This document shows, piece by piece, positions 38,307 through 49,927 of a DNA stretch of 64,000 nt. The first letter of the stretch is position 1. The number at the start of each line of letters is the position of its first letter. The translations under genes and the position numbers were made by a program. Under the pieces are notes generated by a model. That model searched no databases and was not told the origin of the DNA. It saw nothing but the letters and a program-made list of their open reading frames with translations. Source of the DNA: Pleodorina starrii (lineage: Eukaryota; Chlorophyta; Chlorophyceae; Chlamydomonadales; Volvocaceae); NCBI GenBank assembly GCA_030267565.1, contig BRXU01000003.1, positions 1,348,001-1,412,000 on the forward strand. Direction: 5' to 3'.

Positions 38307-38707
38307 TGTAAGAGGGGATTCCGGACTTAGCGCGACGCGCGGGTCCGACCCGTTGGTCACGTAACAACGTGAATCTTCAAAGTAACAGAATCAGACATAT
38401 TAATAATAAATATTAATACAGTCCAAAGACTAGTGTGGTGTGTCACTAGTTGGAGGAGTTCTCAGAGAGAACACAGAAGATACTTGATCTGTCGTATCAC
38501 GATACGGCACGCGGCTTGGCGAGGGCCGTGAAGTAGAAAAGCTCGTCGGGCTAGGGCATGGTGCCATTGCTTACACACTGCGGTCCAGGTTCAATACCTG
38601 GCTAGGCCCATACTTCCGTTTACACCTCACTCGCTTAAGGTATAAAGATCCACGCTTCCGCACAGGTCTGCCACTCGGCAGACTAAGATAGAATCTCATT
38701 CATTACA
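38307..38707 (+). repeat. Left LTR
   Basis: Begins TGTAAGAGG and ends CATTACA. It contains a TATAAAG box at 38641-38647 and a tRNA-like module at about 38548-38611 with a GGTTCAATACC B-box-like core. Its 401 bases match the right LTR except for one visible substitution. Confidence 0.92.
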
Positions 38708-38742
38708 GTTCCAAGCAGGTATCGATAGGCACAACTCCGTTC

Positions 38743-39522
38743 ATGCTGAATGGTGGACGACAGCCACGCACCCCGGCTGATCTCCAATTGCCTACCAAAG
38801 TGCCGGCTGCCGCATCTTTTGAGTCCAACTTACGCGAACGACTCGCGAAGGCAAAGGCGTGCCTGCAAGCTGCGCAGGAACGACAAAAGACGTTCGCTGA
38901 CCGCCGCCGGAAGGTGGTCGCGTTCGCCGAGGGTCAAGAAGTGTTGCTCCACACCAAGAACATTACGTTCAAAACCCCTGGAACGCGCAAGCTCATGCCG
39001 CGCTACATCGGGCCGTTTCGCATTCTGAAAATGGTTACCCCGGTAGCAGCGAAGCTAGACTTGCCTCCTGAGATGCGCGTACACCCAGTGTTTCACGTTT
39101 CGCTTTTGCGACACTACAAGTCGGACGGCAGAACACCCCCACCGCCAGCCTTCAATCTAGGCGGCGAAGACTATTGGGCGGTTGAGGCCATTGTGGATCA
39201 CAAAGACGTTCCTATCGGTCGCGGCAAGCACCGGCGGGAATACTTTGTCAAATGGCACGGCTTTCCAGCTACGGATAACAGCTGGGAGCCTGAAGCGAAT
39301 CTTCGCGAGTCCGCACCCGTGGAACACGAGCTGGAGGCATATGAAGCAAAACTCCCAGAGGCGCAGCGCAAGGGAACGCGCCATGCGACCCTCTTGGACG
39401 AGTACAAAAGCTGCAGGAATGCACCTGCCCAGCCCCAACCCCAAACCCAAAAGCGGCACATTCCCGAACAAGAACAGCCGAACCAACCGCTTCGACGGTC
39501 CAAACGGCTGAAGAGAAGATAA
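38743..39522 (+). CDS. Chromovirus integrase C-terminus with chromodomain (truncated pol)
   Basis: 259 residues from the first in-frame ATG. The frame is open upstream almost to the left LTR, with SKQVSIGTTPF just before the ATG, which is the usual end of a Ty3/gypsy integrase core (TTPF..NGGRQPRTP). Then come a charged helix (RLAKAKACLQAAQERQKTFA), the GPY/F module (RYIGPFRI; HPVFHVSLLRHY) and a chromodomain at about residues 140-200 (WAVEAIVDHK; REYFVKWHGF; SWEPEANL), ending in a basic tail. In chromoviruses this region binds DNA and steers integration through histone marks. Protease, reverse transcriptase, RNase H and the catalytic integrase core are absent, so the product cannot transpose by itself. 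Confidence 0.85.
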   Translation: MLNGGRQPRTPADLQLPTKVPAAASFESNLRERLAKAKACLQAAQERQKTFADRRRKVVAFAEGQEVLLHTKNITFKTPGTRKLMPRYIGPFRILKMVTPVAAKLDLPPEMRVHPVFHVSLLRHYKSDGRTPPPPAFNLGGEDYWAVEAIVDHKDVPIGRGKHRREYFVKWHGFPATDNSWEPEANLRESAPVEHELEAYEAKLPEAQRKGTRHATLLDEYKSCRNAPAQPQPQTQKRHIPEQEQPNQPLRRSKRLKRR

Positions 39523-39569
39523 ATCCGTACTACGGAGCTCTCGGGACGCTCGCTTCAGAGGGGGGGGAA

Positions 39570-39970
39570 TGTAAGAGGGGATTCCGGACTTAGCGCGACG
39601 CGCGGGTCCGACCCGTTGGTCACGTAACAACGTGAATCTTCAAAGTAACAGAATCAGACATATTAATAATAAATATTAATACAGTCCAAAGACTAGTGTG
39701 GTGTGTCACTAGTTGGAGGAGTTCTCAGAGAGAACACAGAAGATACTTGATCTGTCGTATCACGATACGGCACGCGGCTTGGCGAGGGCCGTGAAGTAGA
39801 AAAGCTCGTCGGGCTAGGGCATGGTGCCATTGCTTACACACTGCGGTCCAGGTTCAATACCTGGCTAGGCCCATACTTCCGTTTACATCTCACTCGCTTA
39901 AGGTATAAAGATCCACGCTTCCGCACAGGTCTGCCACTCGGCAGACTAAGATAGAATCTCATTCATTACA
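39570..39970 (+). repeat. Right LTR
   Basis: Same 401-bp sequence as the left LTR, offset by 1263 bases. TATAAAG lies at 39904-39910 and the tRNA-like module at about 39811-39874. It is preceded by a G-rich polypurine tract. Confidence 0.92.
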
Positions 39971-41763
39971 CACGGCGGCGCAAATACATACGTATACGTA
40001 CACCGTTTCAGCGCGCGCGCGTGGGTGTCCAGCCAGTCGTGCGTCTATCTGCTGCCTGGTCATACATACCACCATCCTGCTGCGCGCGTGCGTGCAAGCA
40101 TGCATCGCGGCGAGCGAGCGATTGTATGTGGATCGCCGCGTCCGGGACCGACGGATCCTTCCAACTTTATTTGCAACAAGCCGCGCGCTGCGTGCGTAAT
40201 ATGAAGCGTCGAACGAAGGCTCGGAGGCTCGGAAATAATGTATGGTTAGCAGGATTGCTTTGAGCATACATACATGCGCGTGTGCGTGCGCGTGCGCGTG
40301 CGTGCAAGGGAATGAAGCGTGCGTGTGCGAGTCGTGTGTGCCTGGATACCTTTGAAGGCTCGCTGCACTTGTGCACATTGATTGTGCGCGTGCGTACGTG
40401 TTGCAACTAAATGCATGGCTGGGGCCGGGCGTTGTGGGCTGTCTGTCGGGTGCCCGCCCTGCCTCGCTCGTCATAAGAAGCCTCATGGGTTTGGCTGGAT
40501 GGCGGGGGGCGGGGGAAGCGGAAACGTTGCGTGCGTGTGGTTCTCGTCGAGCGACGATTGTATCCTGTGCTGATGTTTCTCGCAGGCGTGATTCGAATGG
40601 AGGAACGCACCTTCGGTGTTTATTATTATGTGTGCGTGTATGTGTGCAGGCAGGGAACAAGTAAGTAAGTAGATTCGAGTGCTTGGTGTACGCTCGAGTA
40701 GTGCGTGCATGGCAGCAGGTTCGAGTGCTTGGCGCACGCGTTGTGATGACGAGTGCTTGCTTGGGATGCATCGCTGGATAGCTTGGGATGGAGTCGCGTG
40801 CACGCAAGCCAGCCAGCGGCCGCACCAACCCTTTCCAAACCGCTTAACTTGCTTGCCCGTGCATTGTGTGCGTGTGCGTGCGCACGCATATCCGTACATT
40901 AGATTCTGTACGGCGTGGCCTACGTACCGGCGCACCTCCTATCTGCTCCGAGCGGCTGTATGTTGATTGATTGCTGTTTGCGGAAAATGATGGTGGGTGT
41001 TTAATTGCAAAGGAAGTAAGGTAGGTCGCGCAAGAGCGATGATGAAATGATGCGCATTAATGATACGGGCGTCGCTTGCGGGTGTGACGCCGCTGCTGGC
41101 TAGCACGTTGCTTGGTGCATTTTGGTACGTGGTCCGTCACGCAAGCGCGCGGTGATCCTGTGTCCTGATTGCTCGGGAAGACAAAAGGTGGAGCGAGACG
41201 GTGGCGCAGGCAGGAGGACGGTGGCGGAGATGCTAACGAAGGTCTTAACGTGAGACCCTAAGGTCGACCAGGTCTTAACGTCGGTGATGAACGAAGTGGA
41301 TGGCTTGCCTTTGCCTGCTGGTTTGCTTGGACGCCGAACGAGGCTGGAATGGTCAGGTGTATGTGCGCGTGAGGATGCAGCTAGCGCACGGGGACTGCAG
41401 GCGGGGTAGCCTCACAGTGCAACGAGCGAGGCATAAAGCCCACAGTAAATGGATGACGGACGCTACGGTATCCAACCGTGACCGCGCGAAGTGGTTTGTC
41501 GGTTGGCTTGCGAATTGGTTTGTTTTGTTGTTGGTCGGTTGGTTGTTGGTTTGTTACTTGACATAGGGCCGACGCTGGCGTCCGCCTGCTGGCAATAACT
41601 CGGCGGGGTCTTTCATTTTGCGAGCACGCTTTGCGGCATCCGGGTTGGCGCGCGTGCTACATGTCAACTACGGGCGGGATAACGGTGTGTGTGTGTGCGG
41701 GGGGGGAGGCATGTTGGTGAGTGACAGGCGCAAGTTTCTCGTTGATTGCGGCTACTCCGTTTC
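39971..41763. other. Spacer after the LTR element
   Basis: Rich in GTGCGTGC and GCAT-type short repeats. Open frames here consist of Arg/His/Thr/Cys-rich repeat translation and are not supported as genes. Confidence 0.55.
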
Positions 41764-42346
41764 CTAAGACGCAGCACGTAACTTGTGAGCTATGGTGTGG
41801 GTGTGCGCCGGTTGTGTTTGCTCCGCTCGTAACCTGTCGTAACCTTCGTTGCAGCGCGCTCTAGCAGTTTCGTGAAGATCACCAGAAATCACTCGGAGCG
41901 CCCCCGAATGTCCTGCCTCCTTGCTTTCTTGATCCCCCCAAAAATTCGCTCGGAAGGGGTCGCTTCGCTGATGACTATCTGTCCAGCGCAGCTCGGTCCA
42001 ATAATCGTGCAATTCGTGCTTGATCGATCGGACTGCATCCGCCCATCGATCAAGGGTTGCTTGGGCGTTGTCCAGCCAGTCGGGCCGGTCGTGAGGTTTG
42101 CTTCTCGCTTAGCACGGCGCTCGCTCCCCCTCTTATGCAAGCCGGGGCTCTTTCACGGCGCCGCTGAGTTGCTTAGCCAGGGGCCGTGAGGGTGGCCCGG
42201 CTTGCGTGAGGGAGGGAGGCGCGTCCGGTGGGACAGATAGACTGAGATTGACGTAGCTGCGCGCCCGCCCCTGCGCTGTGTTTCGGCCCGGCCAGGGTTC
42301 CCGGTGCTCGTCCGTTCTCAGGGCGAATCGCCCACAGTGTGACACC
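41764..42346 (-). mobile_element. Probable LTR-retrotransposon remnant with gag-like fragment
   Basis: Read on the minus strand, 42346 opens TGTCACACTGTGGGCGATTC, typical of an LTR start (TGTCACA), and about 300 bases later comes a coding-looking stretch (from about 42080 to 41764): DRPDWLDNAQATLDRWADAV, HDYWTELRWTDSHQRSDPF, ESKEAGHSGALRVISGDLHE. It is Trp- and charge-rich and helical, like volvocine element gag proteins. An upstream ATG (42139) is in a different frame, so the piece is probably frame-shifted. No partner LTR or target duplication was found. Confidence 0.4.
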
Positions 42347-42857
42347 CCGCCAACCACCCGCTAGTTAGAACGGAAAACGACCGAACTAACCGACACTGAA
42401 AACCCACGTTTTCAAACCTGGATCCAAAGCGGCGTGTCTGCTTCAATGTAGCTTTGGAGGAATTTGGCACTGTTAAGTCAGGTACAGAGCTCTGGAACCA
42501 GAGCCGCTCTGGTCAGGTAGCCAGCCCAGGAACTGTAGTACAGGTGTAATCAGTCATGCAAAATTTGTCGCACAGTAAAGCTCCGTCCCATACCTGCGCT
42601 TCAATGCAGAAATAATTTCATATCAGCAATAGCACCAGAACAATACGCTCTCGGTATCCCAGCTGTGGCTGCTGCTGCAATTACGTGTTTCGTATGCAAC
42701 TTCCTTCCCGTTTAACTTCAAGGACTTAAACGCAACGCCAAAGGAGCGCCAAAGCAGACTTTACTCACGCGCCAGCCTTTCGGTACTGTTGAACACGCTG
42801 ACTGAACCTTGAGAGCAAAAGTTATTGAGTTGCATCATCGCTTGCAAACTTGCAAGA
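42347..42857. other. Region upstream of DPH3
   Basis: Less GC-rich than its surroundings; likely the promoter and 5' leader of DPH3. No TATA box or other clear element was identified. Confidence 0.45.
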
Positions 42858-43735
42858 ATGTCATATGATGAAGTGGAGATTGAGGATATGACCTGGAACG
42901 AGAAGCTGCAGGCGTACACGTATCCGTGCCCCTGCGGCGACCTGTTCCAAATTACAAAGGTAAGCTGCTACGCTGTGTTACAGGTGCACCGCTATCTGTC
43001 TTGCTGACGTTCAGTCCTTGCTCACCCCGCGCCGCCGGGGTGCAGGAGGAGCTGCGGGCGGGCGAGGAAATCGCACGGTGTCCCAGTTGCAGCTTGTACA
43101 TCACGGTTGTGTATGACCCGGTGAGTCTTTGAAATCGACTTCAGATTGGGGTTGGCAACGCGCCCTATGCGCTTGCTCAGTAGAGCGAGCGTGTGCGCCC
43201 TGCGTGTATGCCATCCATCAGCGAGTGGGGCACACCATGTGTGGGCATTTGTCACGCCTGCGAACTGTTTCTGGGCATTTAAGATCATAAGAGGAACTGC
43301 GTTACACCAGGACGGCATCGGTCTCTCTCATGGCCGTGACGCTCTCTTCGCGGCCGCCAGTCAAGTCAACGGTCGCTGACTGGTCCCCGCGCCAATTGGG
43401 AAGGCTCCCACCCAAGGTCGTGCCTGCGCATCGCGATCATACTCCCCTCTGGCACCTCCATGTCCATTGCCGCGCGACTCTCTTAGCAAGGGCGCTTAGC
43501 AGCCAAGGCTCTTGGGCCATCTCTGCGGCTTCACCGCAGCGGCGCCGGGCCTGCCAGTGCAGCACTTCGCACCCCCTCCCTCTCCCCCATCGGCCACGCC
43601 CATCTCCCGCCCTTGCCACGCCCTGTGTCCCGAAATGCCCAGGAGGACTTCCAGGACGAAGCCCCGCCCGAGCCCGAGCAAGAAGCTGGGGGGCGGCCGG
43701 CCGATCCTGCCCTCGCTGAAATTGAGGTCCACTAG
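42858..43735 (+). CDS. DPH3: DPH3, CSL-type zinc finger protein of diphthamide synthesis
   Basis: Small CSL zinc-ribbon protein. The family donates electrons to the radical Dph1/Dph2 enzyme in the first step of diphthamide formation on elongation factor 2, and in other eukaryotes also associates with the Elongator tRNA-modification pathway; this is family knowledge. Exons 42858-42959, 43046-43120 and 43643-43735 join in phase 0 at GT-AG sites to give 89 residues, close to the family's usual 80-90. The start [15 protein letters not shown] matches the conserved N-terminus. Four metal-binding Cys lie in YPCPCGDLF and [10 protein letters not shown]. The third exon gives an acidic, Pro/Glu-rich tail ([16 protein letters not shown]), as in homologues. 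Reading through the second donor would instead end the protein early at VSL. No TGTAA was found within about 600 bases downstream. It is a single-copy-type housekeeping gene sitting between transposon-rich spacers. Confidence 0.93.
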
Positions 43736-46700
43736 CCGTGGTGATCCAACGCCGCCCGTGCGACAGGCGTTGGGGGATGCCAGTGGTCCCTGGCGCCGGC
43801 ATTGGATGAGTTGATGCGGCAGTGCGGCGACGGCGGATAGCAACGGCAGTGCGGCGACGGCGGGTAGGTTGCCCCGCAGCAGCAGCAGCAGGCGGGCCCT
43901 CCAATTCAGCGGAGCAGAGGTCTCTTCATAAGGAACATGGTACCAACGGGGGCCGTTCTGAATGGATGGAGCTCGCGAAGGAAGACGGGCCCGCTCCCGT
44001 CCTCTTGTCCGAAGGCAGACGGCCCACTGAAGGAAGGGCTTTCGAACGCCCGCCGCCGCGCTTTGGCACATGCACCCAGGAGAGGTGCGGCCGTACGCGG
44101 CTTGCGGGGGCGCGTGCGCGCAGTGCTGCGCTGTGGGCCTTGCGTCGCCGGATGGCGGACTGGCTGTCTGGCTGCTGGGTCGGGTCGGGACCGCTGCGAA
44201 CGAAACGAAATGACACAGGAGCTGGGGAGGGGGGCTTCGGTAGGCGCGGCCAGCGGGTGCCTGAAACTTCAGCCCAACCGGGCCTTGCGTTCCGCACGAC
44301 GGGCTGGTTACGTGGCTGTTGCTGAACGTACGTGTGCACGTGTGGATGCACGATGAGGGGAATGTACGTGTGGGCGCAATGAAGGAAGGAATCTGCATCG
44401 GAGCGTGCTGGAAACGTTTGTGTGTGTGTGTGTGAGGGAAGCCTGGCGTCGCTTGTGTGGAGGGTCCGGCAACCCTCAAGCTATCGGGAGCCGTGTTTTC
44501 ATTTGGCAAGAGTCGTGTTCGTCAAGTGTGATGGGATCGAAGCGAGCGAGGGAGGGAGAGGGAGAGAAAGATTGAGTGTATGTGTGCCACCGCGGCATGC
44601 GGCATCGTCCGCAGCCGAAGCGGGAGGGCCCGCAGCGGCGACGTGCGGGGGGCGGGGCGGGGGGCGCTCGTTCAGCTGCACATCGCAGTGGCGTGGCGGG
44701 TCTTGCGCTTGTGCGCTGGGCTCCCGGTCTTGCGCTGGGCTGCCTGGTCTTGCGCTGTGCTCTGGGCTCCCGGTGGTCAAATGTGGTGCATGTGGGTGCA
44801 TTGCCTGCTGCACCGGCCTAAGGGGAAGGGAGTTGACTGTCGGGGCTGGCTGGCTGGCTCGCTCGCTCGCTCCGATGTTTCATTCTTTCATTTGCTGAGC
44901 TGGAGCATCTGCATCGTGCATCGCGTGGTGGCAGGTCGTGGCAGGTTAAGCGCCGCACACAAATCGGACCGCGTTTGGGGCGACCTCCGTGAGCGGCCTC
45001 CGCGGCATCGTCTCGCGTCGACTACGGTATCAGGGGCGGGGCCGGGCGCGGCGCTGTACTACTGGTAGCGGGTGGGGCGAATCGATTGGGGCGCTGCACC
45101 AGGGGGAGGGGGATGGCGCAGCCGCTTCCTTTGCACTCGACTCTCATTTGCCTGTTGTGAGCTGGGGTCGGGGCACCGATTTACAGGGGCACCCTGCTTG
45201 CCCCGCTTGCCCGTCTTGCGCCCGCAACGCCGAGGATGCCAGAGGCCGCCAAACGTTGATCGGGCTGGAGAAGGGCGTGTGACGCGCTTCCTAGCCGCCA
45301 GGGCGAGGCCTAGCCCGTCGGGGGAGGGCCCTAGGCCGACCTCGCGGCAGGTGACTGTAGTAACCGCCGTGAGGCGAGTGTCGGCAGGGATCTGCCGCGT
45401 CAATGGCAGTGCGTGCAGCATTTAGTTTTTGGGATACGAAGCCTAGAATACGGCACACGAGAGCAGCGGCCGCACCGTGGCAGGGCGGAAGGCGGCGACG
45501 CAGCAGGCCGAACGCTCGGCGTTTTTGCAGCGGCAGCCGTAGGCGTGCATGTGTATGTGCGTGTCGTGTATCCCCGGCATGTCCCGGCAGCGGCGGCAAA
45601 GGTTATGTGGAATACGGGGATCGAGCAAGGTGGCTCCGGTGCTGTTGCACGTGGTCATTAAGGGCTTGTAACAGCCCGGGACCATTTGTGAGTGCACATG
45701 GGATTACGTAAGGGCCAGCTGAAGGGTCCCATGGTCGTTTGCAGCACGGTCACGACAAGGTACGGCAGGGGCAGTTGTACGGCGTCTGTTAGGTTGTCGT
45801 GTCATGGTCTTACTCTTTACATATCTTTCAGCGCCCTGATTAAAACATGCAGCCGCGACAAAGGTTGTAAAATACTTGCAGCTAGGGCGCCGTGCAAGTG
45901 AAGGTATTCTGGCGAGGTGGGATGTACGGTATCCCACTGCCGTACGGGTGCCCAATCCGGCAGATGTTTCAAGCCAAGAGAGAACGACACGCCAGAGTTT
46001 TTGAGCGATTGGCGAGCTCTCAATACCTTTATCCGAGGATGCAACGTCAGAGAAAATCTTCCGTCAGAAACTTCTGGCAAAGTAAAGGGAGGTAATTTAG
46101 ACAGGTAAATGCCTGGAAATGCTTGGCAAAAAAACCACGTGCGTCTCTCGACCGAAAGCTAAGTCAATCCTTTCGCAGGATACTCAAATGGATCCCCGGT
46201 GGTGCACGCCGTGCCCGACGCTGTCACGGCCGGACCCCAACGCTGACACGTGACGTACAGCGCACCGAAACCACGCATGCGCTACCCGCAGAGACTCTGC
46301 CTTGGCGGCCGGTACTACCGGTATTACTAAGTAAGTACGAATTCCTGGGAAATGCCAGGAGGCTCGCAGGCTAGGATCCAATACACCGCCAGGGCGAGGC
46401 ACCCCTTCCAGCCAGCCAGTGTACGGCATCACGAAGCGCAGGCATACCGTACACGCGCAGAGCTTGACGGGCCGGTAGTAGGGGCCTCTGCGCCCGGACC
46501 AGCCACCAGGGCAGGAGGCGCGTGAGTCGCTGGATGGGACAAAGCCTGCGCGACAAGCACGCACACGCGCGCGCGCGCGAGCATGACGGCTCCGCACGGC
46601 CCTCGAGGCCGTGTCTGCCTGCCTGCTTGGGTCGGCGCTCTCACTCGAGTGCGTGCCCATCAGCGGCACATCCGTGCGAGTCTCAATTTTGCGTCCATAA

Positions 46701-47599
46701 AGCAGACTCCTGCAGACTCGAGCACTCAAATAATACAGTAAAGCCATCTTTGCGGCCGTGTGAGCTACGGTGCGCCACCTCCAATCCTCCCTGGGGCGAA
46801 ATGTGTCGCCCACGCCGAGAGCCCGAGACTAACCGCTCAAGGGAAGGAGAGCGACAGTTCGGCCGAATGCGCGCAGCTTTCGGTTCTTTCCCCGCTAATT
46901 AATGCATACACAGTCACACACACCCGTAACACGAGCAGCGCCGAGCCTCACAAGAAAATGGCGTTAACAGCAGACGTCATGACTCATGACTCTCGTCACC
47001 AGTCTTAGTAAGCCAAGTTCACAAGCGTGGACGCCGCAAGCACACAAGGGCTGTCGAGCTCCAGGGGGAAACATACCTCGCGGCAGGCGAACGCCGACGG
47101 GTACGACGGCAGTGTACGACGAGCAAAGAGCGTACGACAGTCCTGAGGCAGGCCCGCCGACCACCCATCTTTTGCCTGCCGCCCGACCCCTCCCGCAGTG
47201 CTTTCCGAGTTATAATTATAACTAGCTAAACAGCTCTTGGCACAAATATCGATTAGCCGACGACCACTTTCCTGCGCACCACATGCAAAATCACTTTGGA
47301 GTTCGCATCGACCTCGGAAAACAAGATAACCAGCAATTTCGCGACCGCCGTACTGTCGTACTCGACCCGATGACCGCCCGACGCAAAATCGATGATGACA
47401 AATTAATCGCAAGGATTGCGTAAATCCGCCGATTCCCCAGTCAACAAGACCTATCCATGCAAGCGCGCCTTGTGCAGGATAGCACGTACGTCCTGGCCTG
47501 AAGTACAGTTGTCGTGCTGCGTGGTCTGCAAGGACACGCGCGCCCGGCGTGCTATACATGCGCACGTGCTGTGCCCCCCCGCCGCCCCCAGCCGTCCCC

Positions 47600-47665
47600 A
47601 TCCGCCCCCAACACTCTAGGCTGCCGCCCCCATCCGCCCCCAACACTCTAGGCTGCCGCCCCCCC
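47600..47665 (+). repeat. Two-copy 32-bp tandem repeat
   Basis: CATCCGCCCCCAACACTCTA plus GGCTGCCGCCCCC occurs twice in tandem, in a C-rich tract without a supported gene. Confidence 0.75.
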
Positions 47666-48582
47666 CCGGCCACCACGGTATGCCCCGCTCCGAACTTCAC
47701 CACCGTCGCCAACATCTGCACAACCCTCGCGCGCATCCTCGTGGCACGTGCCCAACAATAGGTCTCGCGCCATCGCTCACCGCGGCCATTCGCTGGCCTC
47801 CAGGCGCGAAGTATTACTACCGGTACGTCCGCGAGCGCCTGGCTTGTGGGCACGCGAGGATGGCATTCGCTCGCTCGCTCGTTATCCTTCGAAAGCGCAG
47901 CCAAACCCAAGCCTTATACGCGAGCGGCGAATGAATCGGTAATCTCTGTATTTCTGTCGTCATCTCGTCAGCATCGGCGGTAATGCCATGCGCGGCCGCT
48001 GGCCGTCTCGGCAGAAAGACAGTCCAGGGAAGGAATTTCGCTCTGTGGAGCGCCGATGCAAAAGTTGTTGCTCTGTACGACAGTGTACGGTACCGTATGC
48101 ATGTACCCAGGCCCTGACACGGGCAAAAACACAGGGTGGCACAGACGACGCACATCATGCCCCGCGTGCGCGCCCAGCAAGTGTAGGCGCGGCACTACTG
48201 CTGTGCAGCACACCAGCGCAAACAAACCTGCTGTACACCAGTACAAATACGGCAACACGAGGCACGTCCAAGTTCATGCACGACAGCCGAAAGGCAGGCG
48301 CCGAAAGTGGGTGGGGACTGGGGAGTGGGCGCCGGCTGGCGGCTCCTGCGCCTCGTGCACAGCTTGGGCTTGGGCTTCGGCTTAGGCGCCCCCCCATGTC
48401 GCATTCTGTCTTCGCTCTGCTTCCGGAGCTTGTGCTCCTCCGTGTTACTCGCCCTTCCTCCTGGTCAGACATGTAACCGCACACACACACACACACACAG
48501 CTGGCACATGGACAATCAGGTGGACGCTGTCCTGTGACGATTACGGCGCAGCGGTTAGCACTTCCCGGTGCAGTGTGCAGAT

Positions 48583-48684
48583 AAGGTGGTACGCCCCTCC
48601 TCAGCAGAGGAGTGCTTCGGCGGTCTCCCGTATGTGGGCGGGTTAGCGCCCCCGGCCAGTGTCGGCCCGGCAGATATGTAACAG

Positions 48685-48730
<46 letters not shown>

Positions 48731-48830
48731 GGTGGTACGCCCCTCCTCAACAGAGGAGTGCTTCGGCGGTCTCCCGTATGTGGGCGGGTTAGCGCCCCCG
48801 GCCAGTGTCGGCCCGGCAGATATGTAACAG

Positions 48831-48915
<85 letters not shown>
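48583..48915 (+). repeat. Compound tandem repeat: about 100-bp unit alternating with (CA)n
   Basis: Two almost identical units (48585-48686 and 48732-48834; AAGGTGGTACGCCCCTCCTC ... CGGCAGATATGTAACAGTTA) are each followed by a long (CA)n run (about 48687-48730 and 48835-48914). A shorter (CA)n lies at 48480-48500. Reading frames through it give His-Thr or Cys-Val runs that are not real proteins. Confidence 0.85.
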
Positions 48916-48916
<1 letters not shown>

Positions 48917-49927
48917 CAGACACCACATACACCCCACACGCAGCCCACATTACTCACAATACTCGCACTCACCCACGCCCGCCGGCGGTATGCACGCCGG
49001 GAGCCCCTCCCCCTCGCTGCCGGGTGCCGGCCCCCAAACCAACTAGCAAAGTGCGCGCTTTCCTTATCCGTGATGGGATAGGAATCAGCCAGATGGCCAG
49101 ATGGCGAATAAATGTTGATCACCGCACAATAGATCGATTGCTCGTCCGCGCTCTTTTCCCCAGAACAATTCGCGCGATGGGTCGCGCAGCCGCTTTAGAC
49201 GCGGTCGCTGCAGCAACCGATAAAACGACCCAAACGACCCCAACGACCCAAAAACCCAAACAGACGCGGAGACCCAATAACCACGAGTGCAGTGATTGTG
49301 TAGGCTCGGTCATGCAGGCCAGTACAGGTTTCATCGTTATGCTGCCAGCAGCATTAGCACCTTGCATCTTCGTCAAACTTGGTGACCTTTGCATAGTTGG
49401 CTGGATTTATACGAGATACGATATGGTACAGGTATTGTATAATTTTTTGATGCTATACAGACAGACAGGTAACAATTGGCGTCGCTGCGGAATTGGCGAA
49501 TTGCCGAATTGGGCGCGCGAACATCGGCTGCGCGCCTCCAGCAGCTCTTTTGCTCTTGAGCATTTTGTATCCGCCACCACCATGTATTTCACAACCGAAC
49601 CCTACCGACGCAGATCCTACCCGGAGTCGAGTCACACGCTCCCAGGGAGTCAGCGTCAGCCTCAGCCCCATGATGATCAGCGTCGTCAACGCGTCAACGC
49701 GTCATCAAACCCCATCCATGATCAGCGTCGTCAACACTGCCGCCGCCAACCAACACGCATTCCCGCACTCACGCAGCTCAGGCGGGATCCAGAAAAGCCT
49801 CAGCGAAAAGGCACAACTACCGCCCCTCGCCGTCGCGCTGCTGAACGCGGCTGCGTCGTCGGCGGCGCTGGCGGCGGCGGTGGTGTGAGGAAGAGCGTCG
49901 CTCCGCGCCGAAACCACGGGTCCCTCA

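Larger units (their letters stand above)
38307..39970 (+). mobile_element. Deleted chromovirus-type LTR retrotransposon, recent insertion
   Basis: Two 401-bp direct repeats (38307-38707 and 39570-39970) start TGTAAG and end TTACA. The bases CACGG occur immediately before (38302-38306) and after (39971-39975), forming a 5-bp target duplication. By eye the LTRs differ at one position (a C/T in the segment before TCACTCGCTTAAGG). The internal region is only 862 bp and holds the integrase/chromodomain ORF. A purine run (39557-39569) sits before the right LTR as a polypurine tract. No primer-binding site is evident after the left LTR: coding sequence begins almost at the LTR edge. Confidence 0.92.
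43736..49927. other. Spacer between DPH3 and cyclase copy 4
   Basis: About 6.2 kb with the 3' UTR of DPH3, C-rich and G-rich tracts, the 32-bp tandem repeat and the (CA)n compound repeat. Long frames at 47005-47910 (minus) and 48805-49995 (plus) have no recognisable domains and the latter includes a (CA)n translation. No gene is supported. Confidence 0.5.

Noticed and set aside
45892..46108. Small frames near 45.9 kb as a gene
   Set aside because: Two overlapping short frames of similar length with no conserved features and no splice or poly(A) support.
47005..47910. 301-residue minus-strand open frame
   Set aside because: Composition is that of GC-rich random reading, with no conserved motif, no splice support and no related sequence elsewhere in the window.
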